Shown here in pieces: positions 45,006 to 53,880 of a DNA stretch of 64,000 bases. The notes under the pieces were generated by a model. The model saw only the letters and a program-made list of their open reading frames with translations. It was not told the DNA's origin and searched no databases. Location of the stretch: assembly GCF_018636735.1 (NCBI RefSeq), contig NZ_CP045200.1, positions 2,133,501 to 2,197,500 of the forward strand, read 5' to 3'. How positions within the stretch are numbered: position 1 is the first letter of the stretch; the number at the start of each line of letters is the position of its first letter. Origin of the DNA: Erythrobacter sp. 3-20A1M (GTDB lineage Bacteria; Pseudomonadota; Alphaproteobacteria; Sphingomonadales; Sphingomonadaceae). Both the position numbers and the translations under genes were made by a program.

Positions 45006-45096
45006 TGGCGGAGACGGAGGGATTCGAACCCTCGATACCCGGAAAGGGTATGGTTCCTTAGCAGGGAACTGGTTTCAGCCACTCACCCACGTCTCC
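45006..45096 (-). tRNA. tRNA-Ser (GCU)
   Basis: Read on the minus strand: acceptor stem GGAGACG pairs with CGTCTCC followed by G and an encoded CCA; the D-arm is GTGAGTGGCTGAAACCA; the anticodon stem GTTCC/GGAAC encloses CTGCTAA (anticodon GCT). A long class II variable arm ACCC-TTTCC-GGGT and the T-arm GAGGGTTCGAATCCCTC follow. Complete and apparently functional. Its last 14 bp are the attachment core repeated at 36236 and 4307, so it is the insertion point of the island array. Confidence 0.95.
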
Positions 45097-45320
45097 GTAT
45101 CACACGCGCGGCGGCTAGGGGCGGCGCTATAGCGAGGGTGTCCGCGCTGGGCAAGGGGATCGACACGGGGCTTGCGACGCGTTGTCTTTGAGCCCGCGAC
45201 GGTTGCATTCCGGCTTGTTTTGGATTCGGTTCGTCGCGCATTCATTGTTGCTTCAGCGGGCAGGGGCTCATCTGGCGACATATGGCGGGTTCGTCGCGGA
45301 CCCGAAGACGGGGAAGAATT

Positions 45321-46124
45321 ATGAAAGCGATCGCAGCATTGTGGGCACGGGCCCTTGTTGCCGTGGCGGCAGGTACGATGGTGATCGCCGCGCCTGCAGC
45401 GGCGCAGCAGATGGAGACGGTCGATCCGAGCGCGATCGATGCCGACCTGGAGGAACAGCCGGGCGAGCCGCCGGTCTATGGCGAGCCCGCCCCGCCGACG
45501 AACACGGGCACCGCGTCGGACGAGGAGGTCGCGCCGAACTGGTCCGATCCCTCTTCTACCGCACCCGCTACTTCGGTGCCCGCGAGCGAAGCGCCCGCTA
45601 CCGCGGAGGCGCAAGCGAGCCGCGCGGCGGCCGAGCCTTCGGACACCTACAAATCCGACGACCTGATCGGCGCGGCGGAGGGGTTGTTCGGGAAGGGGGC
45701 GGAAGGCGTCGCCCGAATGATCCAGGACCTGCTGGCGAAGCAGGGGGAACCCAATGCCTACATTGTGGGGCGTGAGGCCAGCGGCGCGTTCATCTTCGGC
45801 GCGCGCTATGGCTCGGGCACGTTGTTCCACAAGGTGGAAGGGCAAAAGCCGGTCTATTGGACAGGTCCATCGATCGGGTTCGACGCGGGTGCGAACGCGG
45901 GCAATACCTTCATCCTGGTCTATAATCTCTACGATTCCGAAGATCTCTACGAGCGCTTTCCGGCCGGGGAGGGCCAAGCCTATGTCATCGGCGGGCTGAC
46001 CGCGAGCTATATGCGCAAGGGCGACGTCGTGCTGATCCCGATCCGCGTCGGGGCCGGGCTTCGGCTGGGCATCAATGCCGGCTACATGAAGTTTTCCAAG
46101 AAGCAGCGCTGGCTGCCGTTCTGA
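45321..46124 (+). CDS. eipA: DUF1134 envelope protein, EipA-like
   Basis: 267 residues; ATG 45321 has GGGGAAG nearby and gives signal peptide ARALVAVAAGTMVIAAPAAA. A low-complexity Ala/Pro/Ser/Glu linker (about 35-115) precedes the DUF1134 domain (GREASGAFIFGARYGSGTLF; YWTGPSIGFDAGANAGNTF; RVGAGLRLGINAGYMKFSKK). In Brucella and Caulobacter the family (EipA) is periplasmic and supports envelope integrity. First chromosomal gene after the tRNA. Confidence 0.88.
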   Translation: MKAIAALWARALVAVAAGTMVIAAPAAAQQMETVDPSAIDADLEEQPGEPPVYGEPAPPTNTGTASDEEVAPNWSDPSSTAPATSVPASEAPATAEAQASRAAAEPSDTYKSDDLIGAAEGLFGKGAEGVARMIQDLLAKQGEPNAYIVGREASGAFIFGARYGSGTLFHKVEGQKPVYWTGPSIGFDAGANAGNTFILVYNLYDSEDLYERFPAGEGQAYVIGGLTASYMRKGDVVLIPIRVGAGLRLGINAGYMKFSKKQRWLPF

Positions 46125-46200
46125 CACCGACGGGGCGCTGAACGACGCAGGCCGACGGGCCGCGCCGATTTTCGGCTTGCGAGCGGGACGCGGGACCGGC

Positions 46201-47397
46201 ATGGCCCGCCCCATGCTCGACCGCCTGCAAGCCCAATCGCCCGACGCGCTGCTCGCGCTGATCAAGATGTTCGCCGCCGACGAGCGGGAGGACAAGATCG
46301 ACCTGGGCGTGGGCGTCTATCGCACCGACGAGGGCGCGACGCCGGTCTTCGCCGCCATAAAGCATGCCGAGCGTCGGCTCGTCGAGAGTCAGGATTCGAA
46401 GGCCTATCTTGGGCCGGAAGGCGATATGGGCTTCGTTCATGCGCTGATGCCCTACATCTTCGGCGAGAATGCGACGCGCGGCGGCCGGATCGAGGGTATG
46501 CAGACCCCTGGCGGCACCGGCGCGGTGCGGCTTGCCTTCGCGCTGGCGCGCCAGGCGGGCGTGAGCCGCGTGTTCCTGGGTACGCCCAGCTGGCCAAACC
46601 ACGCGCAGATCCTCGCCGATCTGGGGCTCGAGGTCGTACCGTTTGCCCACGCCCGCAGCGATGGGCAGGCAGACCGCGATGCTGTTCTGGCAGTCATCGA
46701 CGATGCCAGAGAAGGCGACGCGCTGCTGCTCCATGGTTGCTGTCACAACCCCACCGGCATCGATTATACGGCCGAAGGTTGGGAGGAAATCGCCCGGCGA
46801 TTGGCCGACAGTCCGATGCTTCCGGTGATTGACGTCGCCTATCAAGGGCTGGGCGAGGGCATCGAAGAAGACGCGGCGGGTTTGCGCAGCGTGATCGATG
46901 CGGTGCCCGAGGCGCTGGTGGCGTATAGTTGCGACAAGAATTTCGGGCTCTATCGCGATCGGGTCGGTGCGTTCTACGTGCTGGCCAAAACCCCGTCGGA
47001 AATGAGCACGATCCTTTCGAACGCGAACGCCCTGGCCCGCGCGACCTGGTCCATGCCCCCCGACCACGGCGGAGCGGCCGTGCGCGAGATTCTGCGAGAC
47101 CCCGAGCTGACCGATCTCTGGCTGGACGAGCTGGCGGATATGCGCAGCCGGTTGCGCGCGGTGCGCGAGCGGCTGGCCGCTGCAGACAACGAGGTCGGCG
47201 GGCTCGACCTCGCACCGCTGGGCACGCAGAACGGACTATTCGGCATGCTGAAGCTGGACGGCGATCAGATCCGCCGCCTGCGCGAGGAGCACGCGGTATA
47301 CATGGCGGGCAGCGGGCGTATAAATATCGCCGGACTGACCAAGGGGAACATTGCCGGGTTCACCGCCGCGCTGGCGGCGGTCGCCGACAATAGCTAG
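46201..47397 (+). CDS. Class I aminotransferase, aromatic/aspartate type
   Basis: 398 residues from ATG 46201. PLP-dependent fold I enzyme like TyrB/AspC: DLGVGVYRTDEG near the start, YLGPEGDMGF, GGTGAVRLA, the HNPTGIDY loop, and the PLP lysine in SCDKNFGLYRDRVG. C-terminal GRINIAGLTKGNI with the substrate Arg. Transfers the amino group of aromatic amino acids or aspartate to 2-oxoglutarate. Stands alone, 76 bp after eipA. Confidence 0.92.
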   Translation: MARPMLDRLQAQSPDALLALIKMFAADEREDKIDLGVGVYRTDEGATPVFAAIKHAERRLVESQDSKAYLGPEGDMGFVHALMPYIFGENATRGGRIEGMQTPGGTGAVRLAFALARQAGVSRVFLGTPSWPNHAQILADLGLEVVPFAHARSDGQADRDAVLAVIDDAREGDALLLHGCCHNPTGIDYTAEGWEEIARRLADSPMLPVIDVAYQGLGEGIEEDAAGLRSVIDAVPEALVAYSCDKNFGLYRDRVGAFYVLAKTPSEMSTILSNANALARATWSMPPDHGGAAVREILRDPELTDLWLDELADMRSRLRAVRERLAAADNEVGGLDLAPLGTQNGLFGMLKLDGDQIRRLREEHAVYMAGSGRINIAGLTKGNIAGFTAALAAVADNS

Positions 47398-47448
47398 GCC
47401 CGCCCGACAGATAGCTGGCCCGTCGGTCGCTGTCGTTTCGAAACCGGA

Positions 47449-48624
47449 CTAGACCGGCATGGGCGCTCCCCCGTTATCAGCGCTCCGATAGATCGCTTCG
47501 ATCAGGCGGATGTCGCGCAGCCCCATCTCGCCGGGCGTCCGGTGGGCCCGCCCTTCGCGAACCGCGCGAGTGAAGTCGTCGACCTGATCGGCGAATTGTC
47601 GTGCCGGCGGTCCGCTCTCGATGGCGCGGCGACCGTTCCCTGCGCGCAGAACCAGCTCGTTTTCGTAATAGGTCGTCGCCGGGTCCATCGTGATGGCCCC
47701 TTTCGCGCCCAGATAAGCCTGACGGCTGACATAGGGCTGGTAGCAATATGAGCTTGAGCCAGAGACGACCGCGCCGCTAGCCATCGTCATGCGCCACTCG
47801 ACACCGCCCTCGACCTCGACGAAGCGCGGATCGTCCTTGGGATAGGCATACACGCCCGCGACCGAAACGGGTCGATCGTCGGGCAGCATCATCTGCGCAG
47901 TGTTCAGGCCGTAGATCCCGATATCGTACATTGAGCCGCCACCCGCCAGCGCTTTTTCCAGCCGCCAGCGATGCGGCGGCCAGCTTTCCGGCGTCGCATC
48001 GAAGCCGTGATCGCAGCGGATGTGGCGTAGCGGACTCAGCGCATCGCCTGCGATCATCTCGAAAGCGGTGCGATTGGTCGGCTCGAAATGGATGCGGTAG
48101 GCTACGCCCAGGCGGCGATCGTTCCTGCGCGCGGCCGCGATCATCGCCTCGCATTCCGCGCTGGTCGAGGCCATAGGCTTCTCGCACAGCACATGCTTGC
48201 CCGCCTCCAGCGCGCGAATGGTGTATTCGGCATGCAGGCCCACGGGCAGGGCGACATAGACGCAGTCGATTTCATCGTCCTGCGCGATGCGGTCGTAGTC
48301 GTCGTAGGAGTAGAACCGGTCCACGCCATAGCGCTGGCCCAGCATCTCCGCCTTCGCCCGATTGCCCGAAACGAAGGCCGTCATGCGCGACAGGCTCGCA
48401 TCGACGAAGCCGGGCATCACCTGTCCGACCGCGAAACTGCCGAGGCCTACGACCGCCCAGCGCATGCGCTCTTCCATCGGTTCGGGCAGGTCGGGATTGC
48501 CCATCAGGGGCTGACCTTCCGCCTCCTGTCCAATGGCCTGTCCGGCCCAGAGCGCTGCCGAAACTCCGGCCCCGGCCGCCAGCAGATGTCGCCGCGATAC
48601 TTCGATCCGATCGTCCTCGTTCAT
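47449..48624 (-). CDS. Gfo/Idh/MocA-family oxidoreductase, Tat-exported
   Basis: 391 residues. The Tat signal has SRRHLLAAGAGVSAALWAG, so the protein is folded with its cofactor before export. The nucleotide domain has WAVVGLGSFAVGQVMPGF and VLCEKPMAST with the catalytic-site Lys; C-terminal beta sheet with DIGIYGLNTAQMMLP. Resembles glucose-fructose oxidoreductase-type periplasmic enzymes. The sugar acted on is unknown. Convergent with the aminotransferase. Confidence 0.88.
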   Translation of the reverse strand: MNEDDRIEVSRRHLLAAGAGVSAALWAGQAIGQEAEGQPLMGNPDLPEPMEERMRWAVVGLGSFAVGQVMPGFVDASLSRMTAFVSGNRAKAEMLGQRYGVDRFYSYDDYDRIAQDDEIDCVYVALPVGLHAEYTIRALEAGKHVLCEKPMASTSAECEAMIAAARRNDRRLGVAYRIHFEPTNRTAFEMIAGDALSPLRHIRCDHGFDATPESWPPHRWRLEKALAGGGSMYDIGIYGLNTAQMMLPDDRPVSVAGVYAYPKDDPRFVEVEGGVEWRMTMASGAVVSGSSSYCYQPYVSRQAYLGAKGAITMDPATTYYENELVLRAGNGRRAIESGPPARQFADQVDDFTRAVREGRAHRTPGEMGLRDIRLIEAIYRSADNGGAPMPV

Positions 48625-48748
48625 CCGCTATCTCACCCGCCGAGCAACTTTACTGTGCTGGGAAAGGTAGCGCTAACACCGAGGCGTGCCAAGCTTCTCG
48701 CGCGCCTCTAGCGCTGGATCGGTAGGCAAGGCGCTGTGGTGTCCGGGA

Positions 48749-49273
48749 TCAGAACGGGATGTCGTCGTCCAAATCGTCGTAATCCGAGCCGCCGCCGGAC
48801 GACGCACCGCCACCCGATCCACCGCCTTGGCCGCCACCGCCCTGGTTCCAGCCGCCCCCGCCGCCGGAGCGTTGGCCCCCGCCGCCATAATTGCCGCCGC
48901 CACCACCGCCGCCGCCTTCACCGCGGCCGTCGAGCATCGTCAGCGTGCCGTCGAAGCCGCGCAGCACCACTTCGGTCGAATAGCGGTCGTTGCCCGACTG
49001 ATCCTGCCACTTGCGCGTCTGCAGCTTGCCCTCGATGAAGACCTTGCTGCCCTTGCGCAGGTAGTTCTCGCATACGTTGATCAACCCGTCGGAGAAGATC
49101 GCGACCGAATGCCATTCGGTCTGTTCCTTGCGCTCTCCGGTGTTCTTGTCCTTCCAGTTCTCGCTGGTGGCGATGCGCAGATTGCACACCCGCCCGCCGT
49201 TCTGGAAACTGCGCACTTCCGGGTCCTGCCCCAGATTGCCGATCAGCATGACCTTGTTGAGGCTGCCTGCCAT
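48749..49273 (-). CDS. ssb: Single-stranded DNA-binding protein
   Basis: 174 residues. OB-fold start [20 protein letters not shown], with [10 protein letters not shown] and [13 protein letters not shown]; a long Gly-rich linker (about 118-160); and the acidic tip [11 protein letters not shown] that recruits repair and replication partners. Chromosomal SSB. Ends 124 bp from the start of the leftward oxidoreductase. Confidence 0.97.
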   Translation of the reverse strand: MAGSLNKVMLIGNLGQDPEVRSFQNGGRVCNLRIATSENWKDKNTGERKEQTEWHSVAIFSDGLINVCENYLRKGSKVFIEGKLQTRKWQDQSGNDRYSTEVVLRGFDGTLTMLDGRGEGGGGGGGGNYGGGGQRSGGGGGWNQGGGGQGGGSGGGASSGGGSDYDDLDDDIPF

Positions 49274-49288
49274 TCCTTCGATCCTTCG

Positions 49289-51133
49289 CTAGAGTCCGAG
49301 CGCCACGGCGCTCCAATAGGTGATTCCGGCGAAGAGGTAGGCCAATCCGAACAGGTAAGCCAACATGAAGGCGGGCCATTTCCACCCATTCGTCTCGCGC
49401 CGTGCAACCGCGATGGTGGAGAGGCATTGCGGCGCGAACACGAACCAGGCGAGGAAGGCGAGCGCGGTCGGCAGGCTCCAGCGTTGCGACAGCGTGCTGG
49501 CGAGACCCGTGGCTTCCGCCTCTTCATCCGGCGCATCGACGGCGTAGGTGGTAGCAAGCGATGCCACCGCCACTTCCCGCGCGGCCATCGCCGGGATCAA
49601 CGCGAGGCTGATTTCCCGGTTGAAGCCGATCGGTTCGAGCACGGTGTTGAGGCCGGTTGCCACGTGTCCCGCGATGCTGGCGTCGACCTGGCTCTCGCCC
49701 GGTTCGGCCTGAGGAAAGCTGAGCAGAATCCACAGCACGACGGTGGCGGTGAAGATGATCGTGCCCGCGCGGCGCAGGAACACCCAGGCGCGTTGCCACA
49801 GCCCGATCAGCAGGTCGCCCGGATGCGGCCACTGATAGCGGGGAAGCTCCATGATAAAGCCGCTTGCCGCGCCCGCCGTGACCGACCGGCGCAGCACCAG
49901 CGCGACCACCATGGCACCGAGGATTCCCGATACGTAGAGGGCGAACAGGACCAGCCCTTGCAGCCCGATCCCGCCGCCAACGGTGGTTTGCGGGATGAAG
50001 GCGGCGATGATGACCGCATAGACCGGCAGCCGGGCGGAACAGGTCATCATCGGTGCGATCAGGATGGTGGTCAGCCGGTCCTTCGGATCGGCGATCGACC
50101 GGGTCGCCATGATGCCGGGAATGGCGCAGGCGAAGCTGGAAAGAAGGGGGATGAAGCTGCGGCCCGACAGCCCGACGCCCTGCATCAACCGGTCCATCAG
50201 GAATGCGGCACGGGCCATGTAGCCGCTCGCCTCCATCACCAGGATGAAGGCGAACAGGATGACGATCTGCGGCAGGAAGACGATGACAGAACCGACGCCG
50301 GCCAGCGCGCCTTCGGTCACGAAGTCGCGAATCAGCCCGGATGGGAAGGTCGCCACGACCCAGTTCGACAATCCGCCGATCGCTCCGTCGAGCGCGTCGG
50401 CGAAGGGCGTCGCCCAACTGAACACCGCCTGGAAGATCACGAACAGCAGACCGAACAGGATCGGCGGGCCGAGCCATGGATGCAGCAGGACCCGGTCGAG
50501 ACCCGATTCGATCCGGTGGCGCGCGGATCGGGACAGGATTGCGGCGCGCGCGATGGCTTTCGCTTCCAGCCGCCGCTCGGTGATGTCCAGATGCGGGCGT
50601 TCCTCGACCGGCTCGGTGCGGGCGAAGGCTTCGCCGATAGCTTCCAGCAGGGGCTCGATCCCGCGGCGACGCACCGCGACGGTCGACACGACCGGCACGC
50701 CGAGCGATTGCGACAGGGCATCGGCGTCCAGCAGCACGCCGTCGCGCTCTGCCAGATCGACCATGTTGAGCGCGATCACTACCGGGCGGCCCAGCGCGAT
50801 CACCTCTTGGGCGAAGACGAGATGCTGTTCTAGATTGGCGGCATCGAGCACGATGACCAGCACGCCCGGCGCGGCCTCGCCCGGGAATTCGCCATGCACG
50901 ACCTGGCGGGTGACCTCCTCGTCCGGGCTCGACGCATCGAAGGCGTAGGCACCGGGCAGATCGACCAGTTCGACCGGTTCGCCCGATGGCAGGACGATCC
51001 GCCCCGCCTTGCGCTCCACCGTCACGCCCGGATAGTTCGCGATCTTCTGCCGCGCACCCGTCAACTTATTGAAAAGCGCGCTCTTGCCGGCATTGGGATT
51101 GCCGACCAGCGCCACCTTGCGCAACTGGCTCAT
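49289..51133 (-). CDS. feoB: Ferrous iron transporter FeoB
   Basis: 614 residues, on the short side for FeoB (typically 700-780). N-terminal G-protein: G1 GNPNAGKSALF, G3 VDLPGAYAFD and G4 LNMVDLAE. The membrane part has two gate domains with Cys-containing SSFACAIPGIMATR and MMTCSARLPVY. GTP-dependent uptake of Fe(II) across the inner membrane. ATGA overlap with feoA upstream. Confidence 0.96.
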   Translation of the reverse strand: MSQLRKVALVGNPNAGKSALFNKLTGARQKIANYPGVTVERKAGRIVLPSGEPVELVDLPGAYAFDASSPDEEVTRQVVHGEFPGEAAPGVLVIVLDAANLEQHLVFAQEVIALGRPVVIALNMVDLAERDGVLLDADALSQSLGVPVVSTVAVRRRGIEPLLEAIGEAFARTEPVEERPHLDITERRLEAKAIARAAILSRSARHRIESGLDRVLLHPWLGPPILFGLLFVIFQAVFSWATPFADALDGAIGGLSNWVVATFPSGLIRDFVTEGALAGVGSVIVFLPQIVILFAFILVMEASGYMARAAFLMDRLMQGVGLSGRSFIPLLSSFACAIPGIMATRSIADPKDRLTTILIAPMMTCSARLPVYAVIIAAFIPQTTVGGGIGLQGLVLFALYVSGILGAMVVALVLRRSVTAGAASGFIMELPRYQWPHPGDLLIGLWQRAWVFLRRAGTIIFTATVVLWILLSFPQAEPGESQVDASIAGHVATGLNTVLEPIGFNREISLALIPAMAAREVAVASLATTYAVDAPDEEAEATGLASTLSQRWSLPTALAFLAWFVFAPQCLSTIAVARRETNGWKWPAFMLAYLFGLAYLFAGITYWSAVALGL

Positions 51134-51384
51134 GCTTCCTCCGCCTGCTCCTGACGAATGGAGATGGCGGCGGCGTGCACGCGCCTCAGCGCGACGGTCA
51201 TCCGGCCCAGCGTGACCGCCAGCGGATCGGCCCCTCCGAAAACGCCGCGATGGGCGACGACGACGTTCGCGCCTTCCTCGAAACCGAGCGCGCGCAGTCG
51301 CTTCCCCTCGCCGGCGGAAAGGGCGGCCCAGTCGATCGCGGTGATCACCGCAGGGCGCCGGCGCGGGAGATTTTCGAGTTTCAT
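51130..51384 (-). CDS. feoA: FeoA-family protein
   Basis: 84 residues, SH3-like fold (ALRRVHAAAISIRQ end; LRALGFEEGANVVVAHRG; GADPLAVTLGRMTVALR). Small cytoplasmic partner of FeoB, translated first and coupled to it by ATGA. An AT-rich inverted sequence in its upstream region may be an iron-responsive operator. Confidence 0.92.
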   Translation of the reverse strand: MKLENLPRRRPAVITAIDWAALSAGEGKRLRALGFEEGANVVVAHRGVFGGADPLAVTLGRMTVALRRVHAAAISIRQEQAEEA

Positions 51385-51411
51385 CGCGTGCGGGCTGACA
51401 GATCGCGCCGG

Positions 51412-51434
51412 TTATTGCAACTTATTATCAATAA
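51412..51434 (-). promoter_or_regulatory. Candidate iron-responsive operator upstream of feoAB
   Basis: A 23-bp AT-rich stretch in GC-rich surroundings (TTATTG at one edge, CAATAA at the other, with GATAATAAG inside on the minus strand), 28-50 bp before feoA. Resembles a loose Fur box. The match is visual only. Confidence 0.4.
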
Positions 51435-51438
51435 AGCG

Positions 51439-52101
51439 TCAGGTCGCTGGATAACGGAGGCGCCCGAGGAAGCGCACGACGCTGAACCCTTCGCGCTCGC
51501 CGCCCAGGAGCCGCGCCTTCGCCTTTTCGAATTTCATCACCCCGTCAATCCGGCGATCGAGGAAAGCGCGGGTTTCGGTCTTGTCCTCGCTCTGGTCGTC
51601 GAGGAACACGGCAAGAGTGGCGCCGTAGATTCCCGCGAGGATCGCTCGTTTAGTGTAATGATTGTAATCGGTCGCGGTATCGCCCGCGAGCCGCCACATC
51701 ACATCGGCGCTGTGCCAACCCGTCCGCAGCGCCGCGGCGGCGTTCTGCGGCATGGCCATGATTGCCAGGGCGCGGCGGAGTGCCTCTTCTCGTCCGCCCA
51801 CCGCGTCCAGCCGATACTGGATGAGCGTTCGTATCCGCTCGCGGATCTTCAGTTGAGCGAGCCGTTCGGGTGGCCATTCCTGCGCCATTGCGCGATCGAT
51901 GCTCTCGATCCACGCCTCGATCATAGCCATCTGGCCCTTTTCGAAGGCGAGACGAGCTACGTCGGGGTCGACACCTTCCATTTCGGCGGCCAAGGTCAGC
52001 GCCTCGTCGCTCCAGCCGTCGAATACCGCGTTGTCGGCGATCGCGGGGGCGAGGGCCGGGCGCAATTCGTCCAGCGTGAGGTCGGAAGCGTTTTCGATCA
52101 T
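51439..52101 (-). CDS. COQ9-family ubiquinone biosynthesis protein
   Basis: 220 residues, all helical: VFDGWSDEALTLAAEMEGVD near the start, then KIRERIRTLIQYRLDAV and the C-terminal YTKRAILAGIYGATLAVFL followed by FLDRRIDGVMKFEKAKARL. This is the pattern of COQ9, a lipid-binding protein that supports COQ7 hydroxylation in ubiquinone synthesis. Expressed leftward, 34 bp from the ankyrin gene. Confidence 0.88.
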   Translation of the reverse strand: MIENASDLTLDELRPALAPAIADNAVFDGWSDEALTLAAEMEGVDPDVARLAFEKGQMAMIEAWIESIDRAMAQEWPPERLAQLKIRERIRTLIQYRLDAVGGREEALRRALAIMAMPQNAAAALRTGWHSADVMWRLAGDTATDYNHYTKRAILAGIYGATLAVFLDDQSEDKTETRAFLDRRIDGVMKFEKAKARLLGGEREGFSVVRFLGRLRYPAT

Positions 52102-52135
52102 CGGTTACTCGTTGTCAGGTTCGGCGGCCCGGAGG

Positions 52136-52750
52136 TCACAGGCTCGGCCCATAGGTCTCGGTATTGCCGGAGGCGCTCGCATCGTGCGCCGCGAAAGCTT
52201 CCAGCAGGCGGCGGTTGTCGTCCAGCCGGGCGTAATCGCGGGCGCTGCGGCCCGAATTGTCGGATCGGTCGGGATTGGCCCCGTGGTCGAGCAACACCTT
52301 TGCCAACGCCGGGTCTCCCAGATGGGTTGCCACGATCAGCGGGGTTTCGCCGGTATCGTCGCTATCATTGATCCGCGCGCCGCCATCGAGCAGGGCCGAC
52401 ACGCTAGGCACGTCGCCGAAGCGGGTCGCGATCATCAAGGGGCTTACCCCCTTGTTATCCGCAAGGTTCGGATTTGCGCCGCGCTGCAAGAGGAAACGGA
52501 TCCAGGCCGCATCCCGGCGCTTCGCCGCGATATGCAGTCCGGTTTCTCCGCTGGAACGGTCGCGAGCGTTGACGACGGTGGAGCCGGGCTGGGAAAGCAA
52601 ATCGCTCGCCTTCGTCGCGTCGGCATCGCGCACCGCTTTCAGCAACTGGTAGCCATCGGAAAAGTTCTGGGCCGCTGCCGGCACGCCGACCGAGGCAAGG
52701 GGGAGAACGGCCAGCAGGGCGGCAAAACCGGCGAGAAAGCGCTGCGACAC
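52136..52750 (-). CDS. Periplasmic ankyrin-repeat protein
   Basis: 204 residues from GTG 52750, chosen because a GGAG lies 11 bp upstream and a signal peptide (SQRFLAGFAALLAVLPLASV) follows; the longer frame to 52891 adds a basic non-signal extension. Four to five ankyrin repeats: ETGLHIAAKRRDAAWIRFLL, RGANPNLADNKGVSPLMIAT, GETPLIVATHLGDPALAKVL and DHGANPDRSDNSGRSARDYA. A protein-binding scaffold outside the inner membrane; partners unknown. Confidence 0.85.
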   Translation of the reverse strand: MSQRFLAGFAALLAVLPLASVGVPAAAQNFSDGYQLLKAVRDADATKASDLLSQPGSTVVNARDRSSGETGLHIAAKRRDAAWIRFLLQRGANPNLADNKGVSPLMIATRFGDVPSVSALLDGGARINDSDDTGETPLIVATHLGDPALAKVLLDHGANPDRSDNSGRSARDYARLDDNRRLLEAFAAHDASASGNTETYGPSL

Positions 52751-52833
52751 CTTATATACACTCCGTAAATCGACTATGGCGGATCGCCCGCTCTTCCGAC
52801 CCCACCAGTTAGCAGAGACTGAACGTCGATTCC

Positions 52834-53436
52834 ATGCCCCGCCCTTTCCCAATGATCCTCCTCGCCGCAATCTCTCTCTTCCTCGCGGCATGCGGACCGA
52901 CCCAGACCGCCACGCCGATCAATGAGGCCCCGCTCGCCGGGGCACGCATCGGTGGTCCCTTCGAACTGACCGGGGAGGACGGCAAGACCTACCGCTGGAG
53001 CGATTTCGACGGCGAATACCGGATCGTTTATTTCGGCTACACCTATTGCCCCGACGTGTGTCCGACCGACATGCAGCGCACGATGGCGGGCCTGAAGAAG
53101 TTCGCCAAAGCGCAGCCCCAACTCGCCGAGAATATCCAGCCGATCTTCGTTACCGTGGACCCGGAACGCGATACGCCGGCGGTTCTGACGGAGTTTACCG
53201 ACGCGTTCCATCCGCGCCTGCTCGGCCTGACCGGCTCGCCCGAGAAGATCGAGGAAGTGGCGAAGAAGTTCGCGGTTGCGTACTCGAAGGGCCAAGAGCA
53301 GCCGGGGGGCGGCTATCTGATGAACCACCAGTCCTTCGTGTACCTGTTCGGGCCGAAGGGCGAGCCGATCGCAACTCTGCCGGCGGACCAGGGTGCCGAT
53401 GCCGTGGCGGCCGAATTGACCCGCTGGGTCCGCTGA
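52834..53436 (+). CDS. SCO1/SenC-family copper chaperone
   Basis: 200 residues with a lipoprotein signal (LLAAISLFLAACGP). Thioredoxin-like fold with copper-binding YCPDVCPTDM (CxxxC) and the distal His in LMNHQSFVYLFGP; VTVDPERDTPAVL between. Delivers copper to the CuA site of cytochrome c oxidase or acts as a thiol reductase. Starts a rightward run toward the riboflavin genes. Confidence 0.93.
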   Translation: MPRPFPMILLAAISLFLAACGPTQTATPINEAPLAGARIGGPFELTGEDGKTYRWSDFDGEYRIVYFGYTYCPDVCPTDMQRTMAGLKKFAKAQPQLAENIQPIFVTVDPERDTPAVLTEFTDAFHPRLLGLTGSPEKIEEVAKKFAVAYSKGQEQPGGGYLMNHQSFVYLFGPKGEPIATLPADQGADAVAAELTRWVR

Positions 53437-53445
53437 GGCGAGCGC

Positions 53446-53880
53446 ATGCGCGATGCCTTCTGGGAATTGCCGCTCGACCGGCTGGATGCCGGGGAATGGG
53501 AGGCATTGTGCGACGGGTGCGGGCGCTGCTGCCTGCACAAGCTGGAAGATGCGGATACCGGCGAGATCGAGGACACGAACGTCTGCTGCAAGCTGCTCGA
53601 TCCGCAAACGGCGCGGTGTAGCGACTACAAGCATCGCAAGGCCTTCGTGCCCGATTGCCTGCGCCTGACGCCGGGCATGGTGTCCGGCCTGTCCTGGTTG
53701 CCCGAAACCTGCGCCTATCGCCGCCGATCCGAGGGGCGGCGGTTGCCGCGCTGGCATTACCTCATCTGCGGCGATCGCGACGAAGTCCATCGCAGCGGCG
53801 CGGGTGTTGCGGGGCGGGTCATCAGCGAGACGAAGGCCGGGCCGCTTGAACACCACATCGTCGACTGGGGCGATGAATGA
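53446..53880 (+). CDS. YcgN/UPF0260-family cysteine cluster protein
   Basis: 144 residues, close to the E. coli YcgN length. N-terminal FWELPLDRLDAGEWEALCDG followed by the CGRCCLHKL cluster, NVCCKLLD, RCSDY and PDCLRL, enough Cys for a metal or Fe-S centre. Function not established. 9 bp after the SCO gene and ATGA-coupled to the next gene. Confidence 0.88.
   Translation: MRDAFWELPLDRLDAGEWEALCDGCGRCCLHKLEDADTGEIEDTNVCCKLLDPQTARCSDYKHRKAFVPDCLRLTPGMVSGLSWLPETCAYRRRSEGRRLPRWHYLICGDRDEVHRSGAGVAGRVISETKAGPLEHHIVDWGDE

Noticed and set aside
4305..45096. A single 41-kb island
   Set aside because: The middle copy of the core and two different, divergent integrases indicate two adjacent elements rather than one.
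46164..46176. GCCGA-TTT-TCGGC hairpin after eipA as a terminator
   Set aside because: Five-base stem with no T-run following; too weak to call.
48686..50833. 715-residue plus-strand open frame opposite ssb and feoB
   Set aside because: It is the antisense shadow of ssb and feoB in GC-rich DNA; composition is Arg/His/Asp-rich with no motifs.
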